The notes: generated from the letters alone by a model not told the origin. A stretch of DNA of 64,000 nucleotides from Paraburkholderia youngii (GCF_013366925.1 NZ_JAALDK010000003.1:745356-809355); one strand, 5' to 3'. Positions 9,614-19,182 are shown, counted from the stretch's first letter. A program made the numbers and translations.

Positions 9614-9919
9614 CTACTCCGCTCGCGCCATCTGCGTGACTCTGCGCGGCACGGCCACTTCGTCGATCAGATCTGCCACTTCGCAGAGCGCGCGGAAGTC
9701 ACAGTCGTCGATCCGATTCGCGTGATTCCGCCGCAAATCGCGAAGTGTTTCGCCAAGGCGCCTGAGCGCGCTGGGGCTACTGTCGCGCAATGGCCAGCAA
9801 TGCATCAGATACGCAAGCGCCGTCAAGCTGCGCGTCTCGCACCAAGTGTCGAACAGTCGCAGACATATCGCGTCGATCTGCGAGACGACGTTCTCCCTCT
9901 CCGACAGATAGCCCATCAT
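9614..9919 (-). CDS. Hypothetical 101-aa protein upstream of the sensor kinase
   Basis: Not recognised. A soluble, helix-rich protein with several Cys, Arg and Asp residues and no signal peptide. It lies 254 bp upstream of the kinase gene on the same strand and may share its transcript. The start at 9919 is the first of two consecutive ATG codons. Its position next to a divergent dyad-rich region (9920-10225) supports a real gene, but no function can be given. Confidence 0.45.
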   Translation of the reverse strand: MMGYLSERENVVSQIDAICLRLFDTWCETRSLTALAYLMHCWPLRDSSPSALRRLGETLRDLRRNHANRIDDCDFRALCEVADLIDEVAVPRRVTQMARAE

Positions 9920-10009
9920 AATTCGTCAAGTCGACGTTGCATGTCTTCATGTCCATTATCGACTAGCAGACTTCCTACCGCATTCAGCGCTTACTGCAAA
10001 ATCAGGGTA

Positions 10010-10146
10010 TGAGATCCTGAATCACGCATCGGGAAATCCTGAGGCCATTAGCGCAGAAAGCCCGCCGATAGGTAAACCTTCAATTTCCGCCGCACAAGGG
10101 CGATCCGATTCAGGAAGTCCTGACGGCCGCAACCAGCGCTTCCTGA
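10010..10146. promoter_or_regulatory. Cluster of TCCTGA/TCAGG half-sites
   Basis: TCCTGA occurs at 10015, 10037, 10118 and 10141: two pairs spaced 22 and 23 bp, about two helical turns. Two also form dyads, TCAGG-N9-CCTGA near 10002-10020 and TCAGG-N4-CCTGA at 10110-10123. The region lies between divergent genes at 9919 (minus) and 10226 (plus). It looks like a multi-site operator, possibly for the NarL-type regulator at 7105. That link is inference. Confidence 0.35.
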
Positions 10147-10225
10147 GACAACATTCGTCCGGCTCCGATTGGACGCGCGCTCCGATCGCCATACCATCGA
10201 ATCATCGTAGATCGAGGGGAAAACC

Positions 10226-10480
10226 ATGGCGGCCTACACATCGCTGCGCTCTCAACACGAAAAGCTCGTTGGCCCGACGCGCGATTACTGGGCGCTTGTC
10301 CGCCTGCTGGACCGCTTCGTTTCACGTGGGAACATGCCGCGCGCGCATACAGATGGATCGGCCGACCGGTGCGTGCTCGGTCTACCTCTCTCGCCATGCC
10401 AACGCCACGTGGCACGTCTTCTCACCGCCGCCTCATCGTTCAGCGAGCCGGGGAAAGAAATATGCACGACGATGCCTTGA
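10226..10480 (+). CDS. Hypothetical small protein
   Basis: 84 aa, not recognised. Supported mainly by a good ribosome-binding site (GAGGGG) before the ATG and by the dyad-rich region upstream. The last third (Ser/Cys-rich) is weakly protein-like, so a frameshift is possible. It overlaps the next small gene by 19 bp. Confidence 0.35.
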   Translation: MAAYTSLRSQHEKLVGPTRDYWALVRLLDRFVSRGNMPRAHTDGSADRCVLGLPLSPCQRHVARLLTAASSFSEPGKEICTTMP

Positions 10481-10683
10481 GCATTCTGCCGAAGGAAATG
10501 ACCCAACTTCGCGCGTGGCTCAGCGACTGGTACGACCAGGCATTCGCCGCGGGCTACATTCACCCGCCCTTCATTCTCGACGAAGTGACCGCCGACCGGT
10601 TGGAAGGCTACTTCAAGGCGGGCCTGACGCAGCCGAAGGCGCAATTTTGTTCTTCGGCGTCGTGCATTGAGCGCAAGCGATGA
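10462..10683 (+). CDS. Hypothetical small protein
   Basis: 73 aa from an ATG at 10462 with AGCCGGGGAAAG upstream. The sequence is protein-like (LRAWLSDWYDQAFAAGYIHPPF), soluble and acidic in its first half, and ends in a Cys/Arg-rich tail that could be truncated. No family recognised. Confidence 0.4.
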   Translation: MHDDALSILPKEMTQLRAWLSDWYDQAFAAGYIHPPFILDEVTADRLEGYFKAGLTQPKAQFCSSASCIERKR

Positions 10684-11048
10684 TGTTCGAAGAACTCGGC
10701 TGGATGTGCTTGTCGACCGCGAGTGCCGGATGTCGACGTCCGAAGCGTGGTCACGGCTTTTCGTCCGGTAAGGCCTTGATCAAGCATGCCGCCTGGCTAA
10801 TCATAGGCCTCACCATTGGCCGGTTCTCAGGGGCGCGATGCAAATTGCTCCGTATATCTTTCACCTTGCTCGCGTCGCTTCAGCACCCCGACTTCACTTC
10901 TAGCTAAAGTACTGTCATTAACAGCGCAAGCAGGGCGACTAAGCCTTTGGTCCCTGAAAAGTGCCGACAAAAACCGACGATTGCGAACCGAACCCGCGCC
11001 ATTCACTCGCCGCCGCTCGAAACGGACGGGCCATAACTCGCTTGTTTA
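10684..11048. other. 365 bp with no supported gene
   Basis: No frame here has a family match or convincing start. It ends at the TA target site of the IS427-group element. Confidence 0.4.
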
Positions 11049-11908
11049 GAGCGTGTTAGGAACTTTGAAGTACTGACACGGCGTGGACAAGCATGAGCAT
11101 TGCGAAGACGAAATGAAGCCCAGCGAGAGTTTCGGGGAGCCGTTCATAGTCACGTGCGAGACGCCGGAAACGGTTGAGCCAGCCAAAGCTGCGCGCGACC
11201 ACCCACCGGCGGGGGAGCAGAACGAAACCCTTTTTCGTTTCTTCGAGTTTGATCACCTGAAGGTCAATGCCCTCGTCGAACGCAGCCTGCGCTGGCTCTT
11301 TGCCCGTGTATCCCTGATCGGCAAATGCCACCTTGACCGTTCGTCCCGTTACCTGCTGGACCTGCCGCGCAAGCTCCGCTACCTGTGCGCGCTCCTGTTC
11401 ATTGGCTGGGGTCACGTGCACCGCCAGCAACTGTCCCAGCGTGTCTACTGCAATATGTACCTTACTACCGCGCTTGCGCTTATAACCGTCATAACCCGCA
11501 CGCGGGCCGCTCTCGCAGGTCGACTGTATCGTGCGGCCATCGAGGATGACCGCGCTGGGCTGTCCCCGACGGCCCTGTGCCACGCGTATCACCGAGCGCA
11601 GGTCACTCACCATGCTCTCAAAGCAGCCAGCCTGCAACCAGCGTTGAGTCTGCTGATACACCAGCTCCCACGGCGGGAAATCATTGGGCAGCATCCTCCA
11701 CGGCGCGCCGGCACGAGCCATCCAGCGCAATGCATCAAACATGTCGCGCAGTTCGTATTTGCGCTGGGGCGCGTCAACGTCCATCAGCGTCAGATACGGC
11801 GCCGCGAAACTCCATTCCTCATCCGACACATCAGTCGGATACCCTTTGCGGTCGGTTGTTTTCATCCCGCCAGGATACCAGGCCTCAATCGAAGTTCCTA
11901 ACACGCTC
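11049..11908 (-). mobile_element. IS427-group IS5-family element, copy 2
   Basis: 860 bp with full inverted ends GAGCGTGTTAGGAACTT at both termini and a TA duplication (11047-11048 and 11909-11910). This copy defines the true ends of the element. It sits in the opposite orientation to copies 1 and 3. Confidence 0.9.
11056..11865 (-). CDS. IS427-group transposase, copy 2, probably inactive
   Basis: 269 aa from 11865. It matches copy 1 in carrying Ala instead of the catalytic Glu (WVVARSFGW) and Ile/Ser in GRTIQST. The first two catalytic Asp residues are intact. Copies 1 and 2 thus descend from one already mutated element or were converted by it. Confidence 0.85.
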   Translation of the reverse strand: MKTTDRKGYPTDVSDEEWSFAAPYLTLMDVDAPQRKYELRDMFDALRWMARAGAPWRMLPNDFPPWELVYQQTQRWLQAGCFESMVSDLRSVIRVAQGRRGQPSAVILDGRTIQSTCESGPRAGYDGYKRKRGSKVHIAVDTLGQLLAVHVTPANEQERAQVAELARQVQQVTGRTVKVAFADQGYTGKEPAQAAFDEGIDLQVIKLEETKKGFVLLPRRWVVARSFGWLNRFRRLARDYERLPETLAGLHFVFAMLMLVHAVSVLQSS

Positions 11909-12098
11909 TAGGCGAAACTGCAAGCGATCAACCAAATAGGCGAATAGGTGTACGGATCGCATGGCAGAGGAACATATTCCTGATGCGATTCTGTTGCGTG
12001 GAGCGGAATCGGCGTTTCGCGGGCAGCCAGGTCGCATGGAAGTGGGTGCGGGGCTAGTGCATGTCCGGCGCCGGAAAGCAAAGCCCGCAGGCAACTGA

Positions 12099-12425
12099 CT
12101 AACGCGACATCATCAGCATCTCGACATTCCGCATCACCCAGACCGTGCCGAGGATCAGAAACGCAGCGGCTAGTATGGTGTAGCAGAGTGAAAGCACGTT
12201 CCATCCCTGCCCAGGCGAGAGGGTCAGATGTAGGAAGCACACAAGGTGCACGACGACTTGCAAAAAGCCGAGTACGGCGATCGCGATCATGGCCGTAGTT
12301 GCATCGATGGCATCGTACAGCCCGACACCGAATGCGCCGGCCGTAAGTAATACCGACAAAAAGAAGCCCGCGAGGTACCTAGTGAGGCTGCCATGCAACC
12401 CCGCGTGAGTCTGTGCATAATCCAT
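12099..12425 (-). CDS. cyoD: Cytochrome bo3-type quinol oxidase subunit IV
   Basis: 108 aa with three predicted membrane helices (YLAGFFLSVLLTAGAFGV, MIAIAVLGFLQVVVHLVCF, YTILAAAFLILGTVWVM), as in CyoD. I place the start at 12425, where TAATG overlaps the cyoC stop; an upstream ATG at 12506 lies inside cyoC. Subunit IV helps assemble the oxidase. It is the last gene of the operon. About 190 bp downstream the sequence is cut by IS copy 2, so genes that often follow cyoD are missing. Confidence 0.9.
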   Translation of the reverse strand: MDYAQTHAGLHGSLTRYLAGFFLSVLLTAGAFGVGLYDAIDATTAMIAIAVLGFLQVVVHLVCFLHLTLSPGQGWNVLSLCYTILAAAFLILGTVWVMRNVEMLMMSR

Positions 12426-13036
12426 TAGAGCATGCTCCCCAGATAGACGAAAGAAAACACGAAGATCCATACTACGTCGAGGAAGTGCCAGAATAGGCTC
12501 AGGCACGTTAGCCGCCGGACCTCCTGCTCACCAAGCTGAGGCACCCGCAGCACTTGGATCATCAGTACGAGCATCCACAGCAGGCCGAAGAAAACGTGAA
12601 TTCCGTGCGCAGTGACGAGCGTAAAGAAGGCTGAGAGAAACGCGCTGCGCTGCGGACCCGCGCCTTCCGCGATCAGCTGCGAGAACTCGCAAAGTTCGAG
12701 CGCGAGGAACGACGCGCCAAGAATGAATGTGATCACGAGCCAACCGAGCACGACACCGCTCCTTGCCCGCGGCACACCCAACATCGCGAAACCATAGGTG
12801 ATGCTAGAAAGCAACAGCACAGAGGTTCCCAGCGCCACGCCCGATAGATCGAAGAGATCGTGACCCGTAGGGCCACCGGCGAACTGGTGCCTCAGCACGC
12901 TGAACGTAGCAAAGAGCGCCGCGAACAGCATACAGTCGGTCATCAGATACACCCAGAAGCCGAACACCGAGTGCGATTGTGGATGATCTTGATAATCGAC
13001 TTCTGAAAAATCTACGCCAACGGTTTTCTGTAACAT
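12425..13036 (-). CDS. cyoC: Cytochrome bo3-type quinol oxidase subunit III
   Basis: 203 aa, haem-copper oxidase subunit III fold with five membrane segments (FGFWVYLMTDCMLFAALFAT, HGIHVFFGLLWMLVL, and a C-terminal FWHFLDVVWIFVFSFVYL). Overlaps cyoB and cyoD by one base at each end (TAATG type), so the four subunits are coupled in translation. It stabilises the catalytic subunit. Confidence 0.95.
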   Translation of the reverse strand: MLQKTVGVDFSEVDYQDHPQSHSVFGFWVYLMTDCMLFAALFATFSVLRHQFAGGPTGHDLFDLSGVALGTSVLLLSSITYGFAMLGVPRARSGVVLGWLVITFILGASFLALELCEFSQLIAEGAGPQRSAFLSAFFTLVTAHGIHVFFGLLWMLVLMIQVLRVPQLGEQEVRRLTCLSLFWHFLDVVWIFVFSFVYLGSML

Positions 13037-15045
13037 CAGTAAGCCTCCTCGGCGACTGGACCGTTAATGCCCATCGGGACTCTGGTGCCAAACCGCCGTT
13101 CTTCGATCTCACGGACCATCGCCGCGGGAATGTAATATCCGTCGTTCTTGTCGAAGCTCTTTATGATGATCGTGAGGACGATCCCGATGAAACCTAGCAA
13201 AGCGAGCCACGCGATGTGCCATACGGCCGCGAAACCCAGCACCAAGCTGCACATCCCTGTGAAAAAACCCGCCGACGTATTGGATGGCATATGGATGTCC
13301 ACGTACTTTGACGCCAGCCCAAGGCCGCGGCCCGCTTCTTTCATGTACGCGAAGGCGTCAATGTCCTCCACTTGCGGAATGAGAGCGAAGTTGTAGACCG
13401 CCGGCGGTGAGGAAGTTGCCCATTCGAGCGTGCGCCCATCCCATGGATCGCCTGTCATATCCTTGCACTCGGCCTCGTTGCGGTTCACGAATGCCATCAC
13501 CCACAGCAGAACCTGTAACAGGATCCCCACCGCGATGATCGCTGCGCCGAGCGCCGCAACGATGAAGTATGGTTGCCATTCAGCCACATCATAGTGATTT
13601 GTGCGGCGCGTCGCGCCCATGAAGCCGAGCACATAAACAGGTACGAAGGCCACATAAAAGCCGACGAACCAGCACCAGAACGACGCCTTGCCGAGCTTGT
13701 CATCGGGCTTGACACCGAACACCTTCGGAAACCAGTACTGCAGGCCAGCTAAATAGCCAAACACCACACCGCCAATGATGGCGTTATGAAAATGAGCGAC
13801 CAAGAAAAGCGAATTGTGCAGCACAAAGTCCGCGCCCGGGATCGCCATCATCACGCCGGTCATGCCACCGATAGAGAACGTCACCACGAAACCGATAGTC
13901 CAGAACACGGGCGCGGCGAATTGAACGCGCCCCCAATACATCGTGAATAGCCAATTGAAGATCTTGACGCCGGTTGGAATCGCGATAATCATTGTGGCGA
14001 TGCCGAAAAATGCGTTGACGTCGGCGCCTGAGCCCATGGTAAAGAAGTGGTGCGCCCAAACAAGAAACGAAAGTAACATGATCGCGCACGATGCGTAGAC
14101 CATCGTCCTGTAACCGAATAGCGGCTTCTTGCAGAAGGTAGCCATCACTTCCGAATAGATGCCGAAAGCGGGCAGCACCAGAATATACACTTCGGGGTGG
14201 CCCCACGCCCAAATCAGGTTCAAGTACAGCATGGCGTTGCCACCAAGTTCGTTCGTGAAGAAGTGCGTGCCAATATAACGATCGAGGCCGAGCAGCGCTA
14301 CCGCGACCGTGAGAATGGGAAACGTCGCCATGATGAGGACATTCGAGCAGAGCGCCGTCCATGTGAACACGGGCATCTTCATGAGCGACATCCCCGGCGC
14401 GCGCATCTTGATGATTGTGACAAAGAAGTTCACGCCCGACATCAAGGTGCCGACACCCGAGAGCTGGATCGCCCATATATAGTAGTCCACTCCAACGCCA
14501 GGACTAAATTTCAGCTCGGAAAGCGGCGGATACGCGAGCCAGCCGACCTTCGCGAATTCGCCAGCTACGAGGGACAGATTGATCAACACCGCGCTGACTG
14601 CGGTCAACCAGAATGAAAGCGAGTTCAGGAACGGAAACGCCACGTCGCGCGCGCCGATCTGCAATGGCACGACGAGATTGAAGAAGCCTACCATGAGCGC
14701 CATCGCCATGAAGAAGATCATGATGACGCCATGCGCCGTGAAGATCTGGTCGAAGTGATCCGGCGGCAGATAGCCTGGCGAATTGAACGCGACGGCCTGT
14801 TGAAGGCGCATCATTACGGCGTCGGCAAAGCCGCGCACCAACATGAGCACGGCCACGATCATGTACATGACGCCGATGCGCTTGTGGTCCACGCTCGTGA
14901 GCCACTCGACCCAGAGGTACTTCCACTTACCTTGTAAGGTGACCAGCCAGAACACGCCGAGGACAACAAGCGCCATGAACACCGACGCCCCCATGATGAT
15001 GGGCTGATCGAACGGCATCGCGTCTAATGTGAGTTTTCCGAACAT
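13036..15045 (-). CDS. cyoB: Cytochrome bo3-type quinol oxidase subunit I
   Basis: 669 aa, about 15 membrane helices. It holds the low-spin haem and the haem-copper O2-reducing centre. Visible signatures are the helix VI motif [20 protein letters not shown] with the cross-linked His-Tyr, HH in [10 protein letters not shown], and the haem ligands in [11 protein letters not shown]. The enzyme oxidises ubiquinol, reduces O2 to water and pumps protons in the inner membrane. Six bases separate it from cyoA. Confidence 0.97.
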   Translation of the reverse strand: MFGKLTLDAMPFDQPIIMGASVFMALVVLGVFWLVTLQGKWKYLWVEWLTSVDHKRIGVMYMIVAVLMLVRGFADAVMMRLQQAVAFNSPGYLPPDHFDQIFTAHGVIMIFFMAMALMVGFFNLVVPLQIGARDVAFPFLNSLSFWLTAVSAVLINLSLVAGEFAKVGWLAYPPLSELKFSPGVGVDYYIWAIQLSGVGTLMSGVNFFVTIIKMRAPGMSLMKMPVFTWTALCSNVLIMATFPILTVAVALLGLDRYIGTHFFTNELGGNAMLYLNLIWAWGHPEVYILVLPAFGIYSEVMATFCKKPLFGYRTMVYASCAIMLLSFLVWAHHFFTMGSGADVNAFFGIATMIIAIPTGVKIFNWLFTMYWGRVQFAAPVFWTIGFVVTFSIGGMTGVMMAIPGADFVLHNSLFLVAHFHNAIIGGVVFGYLAGLQYWFPKVFGVKPDDKLGKASFWCWFVGFYVAFVPVYVLGFMGATRRTNHYDVAEWQPYFIVAALGAAIIAVGILLQVLLWVMAFVNRNEAECKDMTGDPWDGRTLEWATSSPPAVYNFALIPQVEDIDAFAYMKEAGRGLGLASKYVDIHMPSNTSAGFFTGMCSLVLGFAAVWHIAWLALLGFIGIVLTIIIKSFDKNDGYYIPAAMVREIEERRFGTRVPMGINGPVAEEAY

Positions 15046-15051
15046 GGCTGT

Positions 15052-15948
15052 TTACCCTTTGGTTACGCACGATGAGACAGTGAAATCCGCGACGTTGCCG
15101 TTGTTGTATTTGCCGACGATTTTGTCGAAAAGCCTCCGGTCGACCTTCGAAAAGTACTGCACGGGCGCGTTTGCCTGCGGCTGCGTGACCGTTGCGTACC
15201 GATCCATCGTAAGCTGGGTCGATGAAGCTTTTACCGTCTCCACCCACGCATCGAAGCCCTGCTGGCTCGTAGCCACCGTACGGAACTTCATGTCGGAGAA
15301 GCCTTTGCCGCTGTAATTCGACGAGAAGCCCGTGAAGTCGCCCGCTTCGTCGGCGATCAGGTGTAACCGGGTTTGCATGCCGGCCATCGCGTAGACTTGA
15401 GTGCCAAGTTGCGGGATGAAGAATGAGTTCATCACCGAGTCCGACGTGATGCGAAAATTGACCGGCGTGCTCACAGGCACCGCCAATTCGTTCAGTGTAG
15501 CGATGCCGAGGTCAGGATAGATAAAGAGCCATTTCCAGTCGACCGCGACGACTTCGACGTTGATGGGCATCACGTCTGATTCCAGGGGTTTATAAGGGTC
15601 GAGCTCATGCGTGGTACGCCACGTAAGGATGGCGAGGAACAGAATGATGGCAGCGGGTATGGCCCAGACCACCACTTCAATCGCCGTTGAGTGAACCCAG
15701 GTCGGGACGTAGCGTGCGCTGCGGTTCGACGCGCGGTAGCGCCACGCGAAGGTAAGCGTGAGGATAATAACGGGCACTACGATCAGCAGCATGGCCCATG
15801 TGGCCGAGGCGAGGAGTGATCTCTCCGCCGTGCCTACGCTACCCTTGGGACTCAGGACGAGAAACTTGGGGCTGCACCCAGCAAGGGAAACGAACAGCCA
15901 ACCACCGATGGGGATTAACCACTCCTTAAAAGCTTTCCTATCTGTCAT
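15052..15948 (-). CDS. cyoA: Cytochrome bo3-type quinol oxidase subunit II
   Basis: About 298 aa. Of three in-frame ATGs I favour 15948 (MTDRKAFKEW) because GGGAG lies about nine bases upstream. The N-terminal hydrophobic stretch ends in a lipobox (VSLAGC), so it is a lipoprotein, followed by two membrane helices and a periplasmic cupredoxin domain (VEVVAVDWKWLFIYPDLGIA). The Cu-A ligands of cytochrome c oxidases are absent, as expected for a quinol oxidase. First gene of cyoABCD. Confidence 0.93.
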   Translation of the reverse strand: MTDRKAFKEWLIPIGGWLFVSLAGCSPKFLVLSPKGSVGTAERSLLASATWAMLLIVVPVIILTLTFAWRYRASNRSARYVPTWVHSTAIEVVVWAIPAAIILFLAILTWRTTHELDPYKPLESDVMPINVEVVAVDWKWLFIYPDLGIATLNELAVPVSTPVNFRITSDSVMNSFFIPQLGTQVYAMAGMQTRLHLIADEAGDFTGFSSNYSGKGFSDMKFRTVATSQQGFDAWVETVKASSTQLTMDRYATVTQPQANAPVQYFSKVDRRLFDKIVGKYNNGNVADFTVSSCVTKG

Positions 15949-16032
15949 GCCCATCTTCTCCCAAGTTAACCACTGTACTAGGAGCGAAGCCAGCCGTTCA
16001 CTGAACCGTCTGTCGCTTGAGATTCGCAACGT

Positions 16033-16677
16033 CTAGAACTTCACCCCGACGCCAATACCAATGACCACCGGATCGACATGCAAGGCGCCAATTGTCGAGC
16101 CGCTAAGCGATGCGTCAGTCTTCATCCATATCTTCTTGATGTCGGCGTTAACGAATAGACTCTTTGATGCCTGCACGTCAATCCCGACCTGCAGCGCAGG
16201 ACCAAAGCTGTGATTCTTTATAGAGACGGGTACACCTCCCGCGTGCAATCCGTTGTTATAGAAGAGCGTGTAGTTGAGTCCGGCACCAACGTACGGTCGA
16301 ACGCGTCCCCCATGATTAAAATGATATTGCAATAACAATGTCGGTGGCAGCACGTTAACGCCACCAAGGTCGCCGAGATTCGACGTCAGGTGATGACGTG
16401 AGGTACCAAGAATCAACTCCACGCCGATGCTGTCCCGTACCATATAAGTGAAATCGACCTCTGGGACCAGCGCGTTGCTTACGCCGACATCGAGCGCGGA
16501 AAGCGTGTCAGTGCTGCGAACTTGCGGTTCAATGCTTATCGCGCGGAGGCGTACCAACCAATCACCTGCGTAGTTTCCGACGACTGCACTGTCGGCGGCG
16601 TTAGCTGCGTGCGGTCCAAATGGTGACATAAGGAGTAGTGCAGCAGCCACATTGCGGAGTTGCTTTATCATTGTCAT
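16033..16677 (-). CDS. ompW: OmpW-family outer-membrane protein
   Basis: 214 aa with a signal peptide of about 27 residues (cleavage near AANA-ADS). The mature part is an eight-stranded barrel: alternating beta segments, the conserved LPPTLLLQYHF, RPYVGAGLNYT and a C-terminal VGIGVGVKF ending in Phe. OmpW forms a narrow hydrophobic channel and is FNR-regulated in enteric bacteria; a perfect FNR-type site lies 53 bp upstream here. It precedes cyoA on the same strand. Confidence 0.92.
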   Translation of the reverse strand: MTMIKQLRNVAAALLLMSPFGPHAANAADSAVVGNYAGDWLVRLRAISIEPQVRSTDTLSALDVGVSNALVPEVDFTYMVRDSIGVELILGTSRHHLTSNLGDLGGVNVLPPTLLLQYHFNHGGRVRPYVGAGLNYTLFYNNGLHAGGVPVSIKNHSFGPALQVGIDVQASKSLFVNADIKKIWMKTDASLSGSTIGALHVDPVVIGIGVGVKF

Positions 16678-16729
16678 TACCTTTAGCCATTAACCTTCTG
16701 CAGTGTGTCCGAATTCGTGGCCGATAGCG

Positions 16730-16743
16730 TTGATCGCAATCAA
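16730..16743. promoter_or_regulatory. FNR/FixK (Anr) box
   Basis: TTGAT-CGCA-ATCAA, a perfect match to the FNR/FixK consensus TTGAT-N4-ATCAA. It lies 53 bp upstream of the ompW start, where an activating site for low-oxygen expression would sit. No other perfect copy was noticed in the window. Confidence 0.8.
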
Positions 16744-16935
16744 CTGATGTTTTACGCAGTGCTTGTGTGCGTTACCGCGTCGCAGGCCATATAAATTCTT
16801 GCACTTGTCCATCCGCGCTCCGAATTGCGCAATGCGTCCCGAAATGCTTTGCAGCCGTTCGTGAGATTGCGATATGCCGTGTGGCTCTCCGTAGCACTAA
16901 GAAGCCTTAACAAAATGATTGCTTTGGTCTGTTAA

Positions 16936-18118
16936 AGGAAGGTCTGCATAACCCGCATTTCGAGCGCTGACCTTCTATATTTTTCGCAGTGGCGGTGATG
17001 AAAATTTGTTGAGTCGTTAAGGCGCCTGCGGTTTACGCCGCTCCGTGCAGCGCTACTGAGGCGCAAGACACGGCGCCTCGGTTATCAAGCCTTGCGCAAA
17101 GCTCTACGCGCCATCCATAGATTGCTCAGAGCAAACAACGTCGTGATCTGGGCTGTGTTCTTCATCAAACCTCGATATCGGGTCTTCGTGTAGGCAAACT
17201 GCCGCTTGAGGACGCGGAACGGATGTTCGACCTTGGCGCGGACGCCGGCCTTCAGCCGCTCGATCTGATCGTATATCGCGTCCAAACGATCACTCAGATC
17301 CAGCTTTTTGCGCTTGCCTGGTCTCATCGCGATGTGCCAGCGCACCCCGCCAGTCTCGCGACGCTTTTCGATCCCCTGATATCCCGCATCAGCGTACACG
17401 TCCGTTTCCTGGCCGTGCAATAGCGCATGAGCCTCCGTAATGTCGTGGACGTTGGCCGCCGTGCCGATGACGGTGTGGACCAGGCCCGACTCTGCGTCCA
17501 CGCCGATGTGCGCTTTCATTCCGAAGTACCAGTTACCGCTTTTCTGCGTCTGACGCATCTCGGGATCGCGCGTTCCGGAGTTGTTTTTCGTCGAACTGGG
17601 CGCCGGAATCAACGTGGCATCGACGACCGACCCGGTCTTGAGCATCAGGCCTTTGTCCACCAGGATTTCATTGACCATCGCGAGCATCTGCGCAGCCAGT
17701 CCATGCGCTTCGAGAAGGTGACGAAACCGTAGAATCGTGCTCTCGTCCGGCAAACGCGTCATGCCGCCGTCAAGTCCTGCGAAGTCACGATACAGCGGCA
17801 CGTCATATAACGCTTCTTCCATCGCTGGATCGGACAGACCAAACCACTGTTGCATAACATGAATGCGCAGCATCGTCGCGATCGGGAACGGCGGCCGTCC
17901 AGTCTTGCCAGTCGGATAGTGCGGTTCGATCAGCGCAATGAGCTTCAACCAAGGCACAACGCGTCGCATCTCATCGAGAAATTCTCGCTTACGCGTGCGC
18001 TTCGTTGTCAGATCCAGGTCAAGTCCAAGTTGCGTCATCTGGGCTCTCCTCAACTCACTCCCTTCATCCCAAGATAGTTCACCGAAATCTCAATGCCAGG
18101 ACTTTTGCAGACCTTCCT
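16936..18118 (-). mobile_element. IS5-family insertion sequence, copy B
   Basis: 1183 bp with inverted ends AGGAAGGTCTGC and GCAGACCTTCCT, flanked by TAA on each side (16933-16935 and 18119-18121), which fits a 3 bp target duplication. Relative of the element at 622-1804. It inserted upstream of ompW, about 190 bp from the FNR box. Confidence 0.85.
17085..18053 (-). CDS. IS5-family transposase (copy B)
   Basis: 322 aa with all three catalytic residues visible (D in VDATLIPAP, D in YADAGYQG, E in KVEHPFRVLKR). An alternative start at 18038 (MTQLGLDLDL) matches copy A better. Intact and potentially active. Copies A and B share the layout but differ at scattered residues. Confidence 0.88.
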   Translation of the reverse strand: MRRAQMTQLGLDLDLTTKRTRKREFLDEMRRVVPWLKLIALIEPHYPTGKTGRPPFPIATMLRIHVMQQWFGLSDPAMEEALYDVPLYRDFAGLDGGMTRLPDESTILRFRHLLEAHGLAAQMLAMVNEILVDKGLMLKTGSVVDATLIPAPSSTKNNSGTRDPEMRQTQKSGNWYFGMKAHIGVDAESGLVHTVIGTAANVHDITEAHALLHGQETDVYADAGYQGIEKRRETGGVRWHIAMRPGKRKKLDLSDRLDAIYDQIERLKAGVRAKVEHPFRVLKRQFAYTKTRYRGLMKNTAQITTLFALSNLWMARRALRKA

Positions 18119-18324
18119 TAACGCCTCTAAGTAGCGCTATGAATGGCAAAATGCAGCGCGGAGGAGTCGATCGTCATCTTCTGGTCGACTAACCGCCGAC
18201 GCTTCGCGAAAGGTCCGGCGCAATCGTCGCGCCGCTCCTAATGTCGATTCTTGCCTTCGCGCTTCGGTCTTGAGGATGCTATTGGAACAGCAACGCGGAC
18301 GAAGCCAGCGATGTCGAGCAATTA

Positions 18325-19182
18325 GAGCGTGTTAGGAACTTCGATTGAGGCCTGGTATCCTGGCGGGATGAAAACAACCGACCGCAAAGGGTATCCGACT
18401 GATGTGTCGGATGAGGAATGGAGTTTCGCGGCGCCGTATCTGACGCTGATGGACGTTGACGCGCCCCAGCGCAAATACGAACTGCGCGACATGTTTGATG
18501 CATTGCGCTGGATGGCTCGTGCCGGCGCGCCGTGGAGGATGCTGCCCAATGATTTCCCGCCGTGGGAGTTGGTGTATCAGCAGACTCAACGCTGGTTGCA
18601 GGCTGGCTGCTTTGAGAGCATGGTGAGTGACCTGCGCTCGGTGATACGCGTGGCACAGGGCCGTCGGGGACAGCCCAGCGCGGTCATCCTCGATGGCCGC
18701 ACGAGACAGGCGACCTGCGAGAGCGGCCCGCGTGCGGGTTATGACGGTTATAAGCGCAAGCGCGGTAGTAAGGTACATATTGCAGTAGACACGCTGGGAC
18801 AGTTGCTGGCGGTGCACGTGACCCCAGCCAATGAACAGGAGCGCGCACAGGTAGCGGAGCTTGCGCGGCAGGTCCAGCAGGTAACGGGACGAACGGTCAA
18901 GGTGGCATTTGCCGATCAGGGATACACGGGCAAAGAGCCAGCGCAGGCTGCGTTCGACGAGGGCATTGACCTTCAGGTGATCAAACTCGAAGAAACGAAA
19001 AAGGGTTTCGTTCTGCTCCCCCGCCGGTGGGTGGTCGAGCGCAGCTTTGGCTGGCTCAACCGTTTCCGGCGTCTCGCACGTGACTATGAACGGCTCCCCG
19101 AAACTCTCGCTGGGCTTCATTTCGTCTTCGCAATGCTCATGCTTGTCCACGCCGTGTCAGTACTTCAAAGTTCCTAACACGC
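18325..19182 (+). mobile_element. IS427-group IS5-family element, copy 3
   Basis: The left end is complete (GAGCGTGTTAGG at 18325, preceded by TA). The right end lacks the final TC and abuts TACAAGGG of the IS110 flank directly, the mirror image of the defect at the left end of copy 1. Copies 1 and 3 have the same orientation and bound the 15.8 kb block. Confidence 0.88.
18368..19177 (+). CDS. IS427-group transposase, copy 3, intact
   Basis: 269 aa from 18368. This is the only one of the three copies with the catalytic Glu (WVVERSFGW) and with GRTRQAT rather than GRTIQST after the first catalytic Asp. It is probably the sole source of active transposase for all three elements. Confidence 0.9.
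   Translation: MKTTDRKGYPTDVSDEEWSFAAPYLTLMDVDAPQRKYELRDMFDALRWMARAGAPWRMLPNDFPPWELVYQQTQRWLQAGCFESMVSDLRSVIRVAQGRRGQPSAVILDGRTRQATCESGPRAGYDGYKRKRGSKVHIAVDTLGQLLAVHVTPANEQERAQVAELARQVQQVTGRTVKVAFADQGYTGKEPAQAAFDEGIDLQVIKLEETKKGFVLLPRRWVVERSFGWLNRFRRLARDYERLPETLAGLHFVFAMLMLVHAVSVLQSS

Noticed and set aside
13784..14476. 230-aa frame on the minus strand inside cyoB
   Set aside because: Out-of-frame shadow of the oxidase subunit; His/Arg-rich and without membrane pattern.
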